Assembly: GCA_036374835.1 (NCBI GenBank) | Contig: DASUTB010000134.1 | Span: forward strand, 1-7,791 | DNA: 7,791 nucleotides | DNA from: DASUTB01 sp036374835 | Lineage (GTDB): Bacteria > Actinomycetota > Actinomycetes > Jiangellales > Jiangellaceae | Direction: 5' to 3' | Shown: piece by piece, positions 1 through 6,553 of the stretch | Numbering within the stretch: position 1 is the stretch's first letter | Layout of the letters: every line of letters begins with the position of its first letter | Made by a program: the position numbers and the translations under genes | Notes under the pieces: generated by a model | Database searches by the model: none | What the model was told of the DNA's origin: nothing | Seen by the model: the letters and a program-made list of their open reading frames with translations, nothing else

Positions 1-18
1 GCCGAGCGGCGCAGTCGT

Positions 19-35
19 ATGTGATCCGCTCACAT
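19..35. promoter_or_regulatory. Possible LacI/GalR-family operator (17-bp palindrome)
   Basis: ATGTGA (19-24) and TCACAT (30-35) form a perfect 6-bp inverted repeat around five bases. Read on the minus strand it is ATGTGAGCGGATCACAT, which matches 14 of 17 positions of the E. coli lac operator O1 (TTGTGAGCGGATAACAA). LacI-family regulators are common in actinomycetes and bind palindromes of this type. The site lies beyond the terminator of the metalloprotease gene, so it would control a gene to the left of the window. It could also be chance, or a small hairpin. No regulator gene is visible here. Confidence 0.35.
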
Positions 36-36
36 G

Positions 37-72
37 GATGGTGGCCCGGAAGGGGTCGGCCGGGCCACCATC
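37..72 (-). terminator. Perfect stem-loop downstream of the M64 protease gene
   Basis: GATGGTGGCCCGG (37-49) and CCGGGCCACCATC (60-72) are perfect 13-bp inverted repeats with a 10-base loop. The hairpin starts 18 bases past the TAG stop (91-93) of the metalloprotease gene. No T-run follows on the minus strand, which is usual for stem-loop terminators proposed in high-GC actinomycetes. It could also stop transcripts entering from the left. Confidence 0.7.
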
Positions 73-90
73 GGTGAGGGGTTGAAGGAA

Positions 91-2649
91 CTAGAGGTCG
101 GCGCAGTCACCTCCCCGGGCGCCACTGATCGTGTTCGTCGCCTCGAAGTCCCGCGCCGGCGCGCTGTTGCCGGTACAGACCAGATCGCCGTTGACGGCGT
201 TCCCTGCCAGGATCGGCCCGTACTCGTAGCCGAACTCGAGGAACTGCTGGTTCGCCTGCACCTGACTGTTGTTCGACAGCGTGACATCGCCGTGGAATCT
301 GTTGCCCGCGGTGGTCACGTCCGTCGTGGTGCCGACGATGGTCGTAGCACCGTTCACCGTCGTGTCGAACAGCTGGACGGTGCCGGCTCCCGTGCTGGTC
401 AGCCCACCGCTGATCGAGCTGTTCAGCGCCACCAGGGAGGCGCCGGAACTCACCGTCACCCCGCCGTTGACCGAGGCGCCGTCGAGGCAGGTGACACCGG
501 ACGAGACCCGGAGTCTGCCGTCGTGGCTTCCGGTGACGGTGTCGGTGCACTCGGCGAGTTCGCCGGGCAGCACGGTGGCCCGGAACTCCTCCGCGTCGCC
601 GATGTTGCCGACGGGGTCGATCGCCCGGTGTTCCACCTTGTGCGTGCCGAAGCCCGGGACGAACGGCCCGTTCGGGTCCTCGTCGGTGTAGGTCTGCTCG
701 AACGTGGCCTTGGACAACCCGCCGGTGCCCAGGTTTCCGTAGGTCAGCGCCTTCACGTCCTTGCCCGTGTGCGAGAACGTGAACGGCGTGCCCTCGGGCT
801 CCTCCGGGAACCCGAAGTAGTTGAACCAGCCGTCCTCGTTGAGCCGAAGCTCGCCGACGACGAACAGATCCTGGTCGTAGCCGGTCCGGTCGTCCTGCGG
901 CTCGAGCAGCATGTCGAACTCGTTGAAGTACACGTTGTGCTGGACATCGCCGCCCAACGTGGCCAGCGGCTCGGTGAGTGCGCGCGGTGCCGTGGGCAGG
1001 ACGTTGTCCACGGTCCACGTCAACGTCTCCGAGCCTCCACCGGCGGCCGGGTCCGTGACCGTCGCGGCGAGCTCGTAGCTGCCCGGCGCGAGGTCGAGGG
1101 CCCCGAGGTCGACCGTGCGGTCGGTGGACGATTCCACCGGCTGCCCGTCGAGCGTCCAGGTCACCTCGAGGATTCGATCGGCCGGGTGCCCGGTCTCGAC
1201 GAAGACGATCTCATCACCGGCAACCGGCCGGACCATCGGCGTGGCGGCGGTGACGAGGTCAACATCCTCGACCGGCGTCGGAGCCGCGGAGTCACTGCCG
1301 ACCGTCCACTCCCGTGTCTGTACGAATCGGGGTCCGTTGTATCCGGAGTCGCTGGAGCTGCTGCCGGTCGACGGGTTGCGGACCCAGTCGATCCCATCCG
1401 GGCCGACCGGATCGCGCACCTCGACGTGCACCACGGCTCCCGGCTCGAGGTCGAGTGACTCCAAGTCCAGGTTCCGGCGATTGTCCGCGTCCAGCACTTC
1501 TCCGTCCGGACCGCCGAGCCGCCAGGTGACGTCGAGCTCATGGAACTTCGGCGACATCGGGTCGACCCACAGCACGCGGTCGTGCGGGACCGCGCCCTCC
1601 GGCGGGTGGCCCAGGTTCATCTCGCCCGCGAAGCGCTGGCCGGTGATCCGGGCCACCATGTTCTCCCGGCCGACCTGGTCGAGGTAGAACCCTAGCCAGC
1701 GCATCATCGAGTGCTCACTCGGCCGCCAGATGTTCGATCCCCTGGTGAGCCCGCTCTCGTAACCGTCCGGGTCGGCGGCCCGGATCTCGCCACCGGACAG
1801 GCTCTCCTCACCCAGCCAGCGCCACCACTTCGCCTCGTTCGCGATCATCTCCTCCGAGGTCATGCGCGTGTGATGGAACGAGTTGGGCTCGAAGTCCGGC
1901 CACGGACGCCCTGGGCTCGTGCGGGACGAGTACGGGTACTCGTCCGACAGGGTGCCCAGTGAGTGGCCGAGCTCGTGCAGCGAGATGAGCGGGCCCTGGG
2001 GGCTGCCACCGGACGTCGTCGCGTTGGTACCGCCGATACCGCCGTAGGTGAACGAGTTGAAGATCGCCAGCGTCTGCAGGTTCTGCGCGTTCTCCGAGAT
2101 GCCCAGTACCGGCTCCACATAGGTTTCCAGGTAGAAGTCGTGCTGCTGCGAACCCGTGGGGCTCGCACCCGGGTCGTCTCCGCCGCCACGGCCGAAGCTG
2201 CTGTTGTAGATGACGCCGCGGGCCAAGGGATCGTCACAGCCACCCCAGAAGACCAACCGCAACGGAGTGATCTTGTCTGGATCCGGACCACCCTCCTCGT
2301 CCGGGTCGCACCGAACGCCGGACTCGCCCGAGACGATCTCGAGCCGGTAGACGTTGATGTAGTGCCGGTAGGTGCGGAACGGCTCCACGCTCCATTGCAC
2401 CGCCTGGTTGCGATCGACATCCGCCGCACACTGGTCCATCTCGTGGGCCTGGTACCCGTCGCACATGACGATCAGGTTCAGCCGCTCGCTCGGCGGGCCG
2501 GTCTCCTGGACGGTGACGAGCCGCGCGCTGCCGACCTCCGGCCACTCGGGTAGTTCGTCCTGCGCCGCCGCCGGCAGGCTGGCCGGCATAGCCAGCGCCA
2601 TGCCCGCCACAAGGGCGGACGACGCGAACACAGCGATCTTCCGTTTCAT
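91..2649 (-). CDS. Secreted M64-family (IgA-peptidase-like) zinc metalloprotease with Ig-like and beta-helix-like C-terminal domains
   Basis: This 852-residue exported protein is probably a zinc endopeptidase acting outside the cell; its substrate is unknown. Residues 1-29 are a Sec signal peptide (KRK, a hydrophobic stretch, then a likely cut after PAAA). The catalytic domain spans about 40-350. It carries HELGHSLGTLSDEY at 225-238, where H225 and H229 bind zinc, E226 is the catalytic base, and an acidic residue of the DEY triplet is the likely third ligand. This extended HExxH...DEY signature is typical of peptidase family M64. Two related Ig-like segments follow (about 365-450 and 490-548), then an unassigned region (551-695) and a beta-rich domain (700-852). 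The last domain has short repeats such as VNGGVTVSSGASLVALNSSI, suggesting a parallel beta-helix, and conserved cysteines near both ends. No membrane anchor or sorting motif is seen. The start is supported by GAGGTG eight bases upstream. The family call is firm; the IgA specificity suggested by the family name should not be assumed. Confidence 0.9.
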   Translation of the reverse strand: MKRKIAVFASSALVAGMALAMPASLPAAAQDELPEWPEVGSARLVTVQETGPPSERLNLIVMCDGYQAHEMDQCAADVDRNQAVQWSVEPFRTYRHYINVYRLEIVSGESGVRCDPDEEGGPDPDKITPLRLVFWGGCDDPLARGVIYNSSFGRGGGDDPGASPTGSQQHDFYLETYVEPVLGISENAQNLQTLAIFNSFTYGGIGGTNATTSGGSPQGPLISLHELGHSLGTLSDEYPYSSRTSPGRPWPDFEPNSFHHTRMTSEEMIANEAKWWRWLGEESLSGGEIRAADPDGYESGLTRGSNIWRPSEHSMMRWLGFYLDQVGRENMVARITGQRFAGEMNLGHPPEGAVPHDRVLWVDPMSPKFHELDVTWRLGGPDGEVLDADNRRNLDLESLDLEPGAVVHVEVRDPVGPDGIDWVRNPSTGSSSSDSGYNGPRFVQTREWTVGSDSAAPTPVEDVDLVTAATPMVRPVAGDEIVFVETGHPADRILEVTWTLDGQPVESSTDRTVDLGALDLAPGSYELAATVTDPAAGGGSETLTWTVDNVLPTAPRALTEPLATLGGDVQHNVYFNEFDMLLEPQDDRTGYDQDLFVVGELRLNEDGWFNYFGFPEEPEGTPFTFSHTGKDVKALTYGNLGTGGLSKATFEQTYTDEDPNGPFVPGFGTHKVEHRAIDPVGNIGDAEEFRATVLPGELAECTDTVTGSHDGRLRVSSGVTCLDGASVNGGVTVSSGASLVALNSSISGGLTSTGAGTVQLFDTTVNGATTIVGTTTDVTTAGNRFHGDVTLSNNSQVQANQQFLEFGYEYGPILAGNAVNGDLVCTGNSAPARDFEATNTISGARGGDCADL

Positions 2650-2657
2650 CTAAGGCA

Positions 2658-2663
2658 CACCTC
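2658..2663 (-). promoter_or_regulatory. Ribosome binding site of the M64 protease gene
   Basis: GAGGTG (minus strand, within AAGAGGTG) lies eight bases before the ATG at 2649. It supports the start that gives a complete signal peptide. The rest of the gap up to 2808 shows no promoter I can define. A TTGACC at 2749-2754 could be a -35 box, but no good -10 box stands at normal spacing. Confidence 0.65.
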
Positions 2664-2808
2664 TTCATTGGAAGGGCCACAACCGCACGCCGGCGAGGAT
2701 CTGCCCACCTTGCTCGCACGCTAGTGACGCGGAGCGCGCCCGGGCACTGGTCAAATGACGGAACTTGGCTCAGCCCCTTCCCACCACGGTCGGACGAGCG
2801 TCGAAGTG

Positions 2809-2838
2809 GCGCCGGCGCTACCGCAACAGCGCCGGCGC
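2809..2838 (-). terminator. Perfect 11-bp stem-loop downstream of the S15 hydrolase gene
   Basis: GCGCCGGCGCT (2809-2819) and AGCGCCGGCGC (2828-2838) are perfect inverted repeats with an eight-base loop (2820-2827). The hairpin begins 12 bases past the TGA stop (2851-2853). No T-run follows. It separates the S15 gene from the metalloprotease gene 201 bases downstream and suggests the two are not one operon. Confidence 0.7.
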
Positions 2839-2850
2839 GACTTTCGGACG

Positions 2851-4749
2851 TCAGAGCCCGCCGGCGAGCGGCAGCTCGAGAGTGCTGAGGCCGGGGTTGA
2901 CCGTCAGCTGCGTGCCCGGCAGCGGCCGGATCGTGTAGTCGTGATCGGTGGAGACCACCACGAGACCGATCCGGTGACCGGCGGGGAACACGTAGTCGTC
3001 CGGCTCGAGATCCCAGCCGACCCAGTACTCCTTGCCCTGCTTGATGGGCAAGCTTGACGAGGCGCTGATGCGGTTCTGCGGGTCCATCCAGCCCCGCGTC
3101 AGCATCACTGGTTCCTCGTCGCTGCCCGCCGGGCCGTAGTCGACGAGTACCGCGGTGAGGTTGGCGGCGTTCCGGTTGTCGACGGACGCACGCAGCCGAA
3201 CGTGCGAGGTCCCGCTCAGGTGGACGTCCGCCGGCAACTCGTCGGTCAGGTAGACGAGGCGGTTCGGGTTCGCCTCGTCGGGGTTCGGCAGCAGCTCCGT
3301 GTCAGTGTCGAACTCCCGCCCCGCGTCCACGAAGCTTTGCCGCACTCCTGAGTTGTTCCCGCTCAGCGACAGCGCGCCGGGCTCGGCCGGGTCGCTCGCG
3401 GCGAGGTGCAACGTCACGCCGCTCGCGCCGGGCACCGGCCAGTCGGCGTACTCGACGTAGGTTCCGTCCGGCCGCTGCACGTCGGCGCGGGGCTCGTCCA
3501 TGATCCCGTTGTCGACGCCGAACAGCCAGTGGTCGAACCACCGGTTCAACGTGAGCTGGTAGTCCGTGGCGCCGCGCGGCCCGCCGTGGCCGTCCTTGTG
3601 AAGCCAGATCTTGCGCGGGACGTCGTACCTGGCCAGCTGCTCCCACCACGAGGCGAACGCCCTTGGCATTACGTTGTAGTCCTCGAGGCCGTGCACGACG
3701 AACACGCTGGCCTCGACACCGTCGGCACGATGCAGGTAGTCCCGCTCGTGCCAGTACGGGCTGTAGTCGCCGGTTTCGCGGTCCTGATTCTCCAGTAGTT
3801 CCTCGGTGATGTGCGCACACTTGTCGAACCGCGACTCGCCCTGGGTGAAGATCGCGAGCACGTCGAGGTCCTCACCCTGGAAGAAGTTGGTGCCCCGCCC
3901 GGACGACCCGGAGTGCGGAGCACGCACGAGCCCGTTCGCCCGGTAGTAGTCGTACCAGCTCGAGATGGCCGATACCGGCACGATCGTCCGCAGCCCCTCA
4001 ACGCCGGTGGTCGCGACCATGTTGGGCAGCGTGCCGTTGTAAGACGTGCCGACCATGCCCACGTCCCCCGTGCTCCAGTCCGCGGTGACCGGCCGCCCGT
4101 CCTCGTTCCACGCTTTCGCCCGGCCGTTCAACCAATCGATGATCGCCTTGGTTGCCAGCGTCTCCTTCATGTCGCCGATCGTCGGGCAACCGTCGGAGAA
4201 GGCCGTTCCGATGCTCTCGCCTAGTACGACCGCGTAGCCGCGCGGCACCCAGTAGTTGTCCAGCGGGCCGGGAAGGTTCGGGCCACCCTTGAGCTCCACA
4301 GCCTCGTCGTGCGACAACGCCGACCCGGGCGCATCGGCGTCGCTTCGGGTTCCCGGATGCCGCAGCGTCTCCTGCGGCAGGGCGTCGAGGTCCACGTCGT
4401 GGTTCGGCGCCCCATTGACGCCGAAGCGGTACGGGCTGTGCTCGAAGATGACCGGGACCTTGATGCCTTCGGTCTCGGTCTCGCCGGGCCGGGACAGCCG
4501 AAGGTGCACCCGGTCCAGTTCGCCATCAAGGTCGCTGTCCACCGTGGTCTCGACGTAGATGCTCTCCTCGATCGCGTCGTCGAGCGAGAACTGCGCGGCG
4601 CTGACGCCGTCCTCGAGCAGCAGCCACGGTGGTGTGGCGGGTAGGTCGTCGGTACCGGACGCCGGGTCGGCCGTCGCCGGCACCGCCGGTGCGATCACCG
4701 CGAGCGCTCCGGCCGCAGCGAGAAAGCGGGTTTTCGACGTCCGTCGCAT
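2851..4749 (-). CDS. Secreted S15-family Xaa-Pro dipeptidyl-peptidase / CocE-type acyl hydrolase
   Basis: This 632-residue exported serine hydrolase probably removes N-terminal Xaa-Pro dipeptides from peptides outside the cell. Residues 1-27 are a signal peptide (RRTSKTR, a hydrophobic core, a likely cut after PATA). The alpha/beta-hydrolase core shows the nucleophile motif GTSYNG with Ser236. The expected acid is Asp357 in HGLEDYNV and the expected histidine is His388 in HKDGHGG. All three are in the usual family order. The C-terminal third (about 430-632) is the beta-sandwich domain of PepX_C proteins, ending in the typical FPAGHRIGLVVVSTDHDYTI region. I place the start at the ATG at 4749 because GGAGGT lies six bases upstream and the signal peptide then begins with its basic residues. 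An in-frame ATG at 4782 would add 11 non-signal-like residues. The family also includes cocaine-esterase-type and glutaryl-7-ACA acylases, so substrate cannot be fixed from sequence. Its neighbour, a secreted metalloprotease, favours a peptidase role. Confidence 0.9.
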   Translation of the reverse strand: MRRTSKTRFLAAAGALAVIAPAVPATADPASGTDDLPATPPWLLLEDGVSAAQFSLDDAIEESIYVETTVDSDLDGELDRVHLRLSRPGETETEGIKVPVIFEHSPYRFGVNGAPNHDVDLDALPQETLRHPGTRSDADAPGSALSHDEAVELKGGPNLPGPLDNYWVPRGYAVVLGESIGTAFSDGCPTIGDMKETLATKAIIDWLNGRAKAWNEDGRPVTADWSTGDVGMVGTSYNGTLPNMVATTGVEGLRTIVPVSAISSWYDYYRANGLVRAPHSGSSGRGTNFFQGEDLDVLAIFTQGESRFDKCAHITEELLENQDRETGDYSPYWHERDYLHRADGVEASVFVVHGLEDYNVMPRAFASWWEQLARYDVPRKIWLHKDGHGGPRGATDYQLTLNRWFDHWLFGVDNGIMDEPRADVQRPDGTYVEYADWPVPGASGVTLHLAASDPAEPGALSLSGNNSGVRQSFVDAGREFDTDTELLPNPDEANPNRLVYLTDELPADVHLSGTSHVRLRASVDNRNAANLTAVLVDYGPAGSDEEPVMLTRGWMDPQNRISASSSLPIKQGKEYWVGWDLEPDDYVFPAGHRIGLVVVSTDHDYTIRPLPGTQLTVNPGLSTLELPLAGGL

Positions 4750-4755
4750 GCCAAG

Positions 4756-4761
4756 ACCTCC
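4756..4761 (-). promoter_or_regulatory. Strong ribosome binding site deciding the S15 start
   Basis: GGAGGT on the minus strand, six bases before the ATG at 4749, is a near-ideal Shine-Dalgarno sequence. It favours that start over the ATG at 4782, which lies upstream of the site. Confidence 0.8.
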
Positions 4762-4793
4762 CGTGCTCGACAGTGGCCGCATGCGCAGTATCG

Positions 4794-4824
4794 GCCGGTG
4801 TCTCCCGGCACGGGAAGGCCCGTG
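4794..4824 (-). promoter_or_regulatory. Two abutting small hairpins upstream of the S15 gene
   Basis: GCCGG/CCGGC (4794-4798 and 4805-4809) and CACGGG/CCCGTG (4809-4814 and 4819-4824, loop AAGG) are perfect inverted repeats sharing base 4809. They lie 45-75 bases upstream of the S15 start. They may be operator half-sites, leader RNA structure or a weak second terminator for the gene upstream. Short GC palindromes are common in this base composition, so the evidence is weak. Confidence 0.25.
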
Positions 4825-4852
4825 AGCAAGGTCTCGACGGATGCCGGAAGCG

Positions 4853-4886
4853 GCCGACGACGTCCCCTACAGATGACGTAGCCGGC
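4853..4886 (-). terminator. Imperfect stem-loop downstream of the HAD gene
   Basis: GCCGACGACGTC (4853-4864) and GACGTAGCCGGC (4875-4886) pair at 10 of 12 positions with a 10-base loop, 13 bases after the TAA stop (4900-4902) of the HAD gene. No T-run follows. Position fits a terminator, but the two mismatches make this less certain than the other two stem-loops. Confidence 0.45.
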
Positions 4887-4899
4887 AGCCGCCGCTGAG

Positions 4900-5571
4900 T
4901 TACCGCAGGCCGCTGACGGCCCGCGCGAGCCGGCGCGCGTCGACACCGGCGAGCGAGTCGAGCATGACGGCACCGGGTACGTGCCGCGCCACATCCGGCG
5001 TGGCGATGTTGGGTACGAGGACGACCCGGGCGCCGGCGGCCAAGCCGGACGCCGCACCCGTGGCCGAGTCCTCGATGACGACGCAGTCCGCCGGCGCGAC
5101 ACCGAGTTCGGCGGCCGCCCGCAGGTACGGTTCGGGATGCGGCTTGCCCTGCTCGACCTCGTCGCCACTGACGGTCGAACCGAAAGTGCCGGGCGGCAGG
5201 GCCGAGATGACGACCTCGGTCATCCGGCGATACGAACTCGTGACAAGCGCGTTCGGGACGTTGTGCCGGAGCAGGTCGGCGAGCAGCTCGCGGGCACCGA
5301 TCTGCCACCGGACGTTCTCCTTGAGCCGCGCGATCATCCGGTCGAGGAGCGCGGTGACGATCTCATCCGGCTCCATCGGCACGCCGCCATGTGTGCGGAT
5401 GTACTCCGCCGAAACAAGAAGCGGGTTGCCGATCAGGTTCATCGCGTGATCGTCCGACCAGGTTCCGCCGAACGCTTCGACGAACTCGCGCTCCGCGGCC
5501 ATCCACTCCGGTTCGGTATCGACCAGCGTCCCGTCCATGTCCCACAGGACCGCTTTGGGTAGGTGTCTCAT
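4900..5571 (-). CDS. HAD-superfamily hydrolase, beta-phosphoglucomutase-like (subfamily I) phosphatase
   Basis: A 223-residue cytoplasmic HAD hydrolase that probably removes phosphate from a small metabolite; the substrate is not known. Motif I is WDMDGTLVDTEP with nucleophile Asp11 and acid/base Asp13. A helical cap follows (about 20-90). Motif II is VTSS (Thr/Ser 111-112), motif III is the lysine of GKPHPEPY (Lys143), and motif IV is VIEDSATG with Glu167 and Asp168. All catalytic residues are present and length is normal. I chose the ATG at 5571: it begins just before motif I, as in relatives, and AGGTG lies five bases upstream. A start at 5643 would add 24 residues without family likeness and overlap the start codon of the divergent PAC2 gene. 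In other actinomycetes I recall a HAD phosphatase of this type near mshC and the PAC2 gene. Confidence 0.88.
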   Translation of the reverse strand: MRHLPKAVLWDMDGTLVDTEPEWMAAEREFVEAFGGTWSDDHAMNLIGNPLLVSAEYIRTHGGVPMEPDEIVTALLDRMIARLKENVRWQIGARELLADLLRHNVPNALVTSSYRRMTEVVISALPPGTFGSTVSGDEVEQGKPHPEPYLRAAAELGVAPADCVVIEDSATGAASGLAAGARVVLVPNIATPDVARHVPGAVMLDSLAGVDARRLARAVSGLR

Positions 5572-5576
5572 CGCAA

Positions 5577-5581
5577 CACCT
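5577..5581 (-). promoter_or_regulatory. Ribosome binding site deciding the HAD start
   Basis: AGGTG on the minus strand, five bases before the ATG at 5571. It supports the short form of the protein and leaves a 70-bp divergent intergenic region (5572-5641) for the promoters of both genes. Confidence 0.55.
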
Positions 5582-5629
5582 AGGATCTCACGGGTGTAAC
5601 CGGCGCCCCAAAGTCGCGCCGCGAAGTCG

Positions 5630-5635
5630 TACGCT
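5630..5635 (+). promoter_or_regulatory. Candidate -10 box for leaderless transcription of the PAC2 gene
   Basis: TACGCT fits the actinobacterial -10 pattern TAnnnT and ends six bases before the ATG at 5642. This places the expected transcription start on or next to the A of the start codon. No Shine-Dalgarno sequence lies before the ATG, which also fits a leaderless mRNA. No clear -35 box is seen. Confidence 0.5.
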
Positions 5636-5641
5636 TGCGCC

Positions 5642-6523
5642 ATGCCCCAAGGCGACGAGAAGCACTACCCAGAGCTCGCCGACGTCGGCGAGCTGGTCGA
5701 CCCGGTCATGGTGCTCGCCTTCCAGGGGTGGAACGATGCCGGTGAGGCGGCGACCGGCGCGCTCGAGCACCTCGAGGATCTCTGGGACGCGCAGGAGCTG
5801 ACGACGATCGATCCGGACGACTACTACGACTTCCAAGTCAACCGACCGACCGTGCACTTCGACGACGGCGGTGCGCGACAGATCGAGTGGCCGACCACAC
5901 GGATCTCGCTCGCCCGCCCCGACGGCGGGTCGCGGGACGTCATCCTCATTCGCGGCATCGAGCCGAACATGCGGTGGCGCGCGTTCTGTACCGAACTTCT
6001 CGATATCGCCGCCGCGCTCAACGTCACCGAAGCTGTGTCGCTCGGGGCATTGCTGGCCGACGTGCCGCATACCCGTCCCGTGCCGGTCACGGTCTCGGCA
6101 AGCGACGACACTGTGGCCAAGTCCCTCGGCGTCGAGCCGTCCCGGTACGAGGGGCCGGTCGGTATCGTCGGCGCGTTCCAACACGCGGCGGTCCACTTCG
6201 GGCTGCGCGCCATCTCGATCTGGGCGGCCGTCCCGCACTATGTCGCCCAGTCGCCGTGCCCGAAGGCCACGCTCGTCCTACTGTCCAAGATCGAGGATCT
6301 GCTCAACGAGAGCATCCCGCTCGGTGATCTGCCGGACGAGGCGCAGGCGTGGCAGCACGGCGTCGAGGAGATGACCAGCGAGGATCCGGAGATCGCCGAC
6401 TACGTCGCCCGCCTCGAACGGGCCCGTGACACCACCGAGTTGCCGGAGGCGTCCGGCGAGCACATCGCCAAGGAATTCGAGCGCTATCTGCGCCGCCGCG
6501 GTCCCGGCCCGTCCTCAGAATGA
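5642..6523 (+). CDS. PAC2-family protein (proteasome-assembly-chaperone-like)
   Basis: This 293-residue cytoplasmic protein belongs to the PAC2 family, named after eukaryotic proteasome assembly chaperones and common in actinobacteria. Its exact role in bacteria is not settled. Family features are FQGWNDAGEAAT near residues 27-38, an RGIEPNMRW segment about residue 102, SLGALLADVPHTRPVPVT in the middle, and YEGPVGIVGAFQ followed by ISIWAAVPHYVAQSPCPKAT. The C-terminal part is helical and charged. There is no signal peptide or membrane segment. The ATG at 5642 has no Shine-Dalgarno sequence but has a -10-like box six bases upstream, so translation is probably leaderless. The gene faces mshC, a neighbour I recall for actinobacterial PAC2 genes. 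Its TGA stop (6521-6523) straddles the left edge of an inverted-repeat element, so its last codons may be recent; length looks normal. Confidence 0.88.
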   Translation: MPQGDEKHYPELADVGELVDPVMVLAFQGWNDAGEAATGALEHLEDLWDAQELTTIDPDDYYDFQVNRPTVHFDDGGARQIEWPTTRISLARPDGGSRDVILIRGIEPNMRWRAFCTELLDIAAALNVTEAVSLGALLADVPHTRPVPVTVSASDDTVAKSLGVEPSRYEGPVGIVGAFQHAAVHFGLRAISIWAAVPHYVAQSPCPKATLVLLSKIEDLLNESIPLGDLPDEAQAWQHGVEEMTSEDPEIADYVARLERARDTTELPEASGEHIAKEFERYLRRRGPGPSSE

Positions 6524-6553
6524 CCATGTTTGGCACGGAATTCCCGGCCGAAC
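6522..6553 (+). repeat. Left terminal inverted repeat of the element
   Basis: A 32-bp arm that starts at the second base of the PAC2 stop codon. It pairs with 6679-6710 except at 6538 and 6550. Confidence 0.85.

Noticed and set aside
20..34. A CRP-type site (TGTGA...TCACA) at the left edge
   Set aside because: The spacer is five bases, whereas CRP-type sites have six. The lac-operator comparison fits better.
34..1458. A long plus-strand open frame opposite the M64 protease
   Set aside because: It is antisense to a well-supported gene, its protein is low-complexity in Arg, Val and Gly with no recognisable domain, and long empty antisense frames are expected in high-GC DNA.
2724..2754. A promoter for the M64 gene with -35 TTGACC at 2749-2754
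   Set aside because: No acceptable -10 hexamer lies at 16-19 bases spacing, so the hexamer alone is not enough.
4750..4782. An upstream start for the S15 protein at 4782
   Set aside because: The strong GGAGGT lies between this ATG and the one at 4749, and the signal peptide begins naturally at 4749.
5572..5643. An upstream start for the HAD protein at 5643
   Set aside because: It would add 24 residues with no family likeness and overlap the PAC2 start codon. The ATG at 5571 has its own AGGTG and sits just before motif I.
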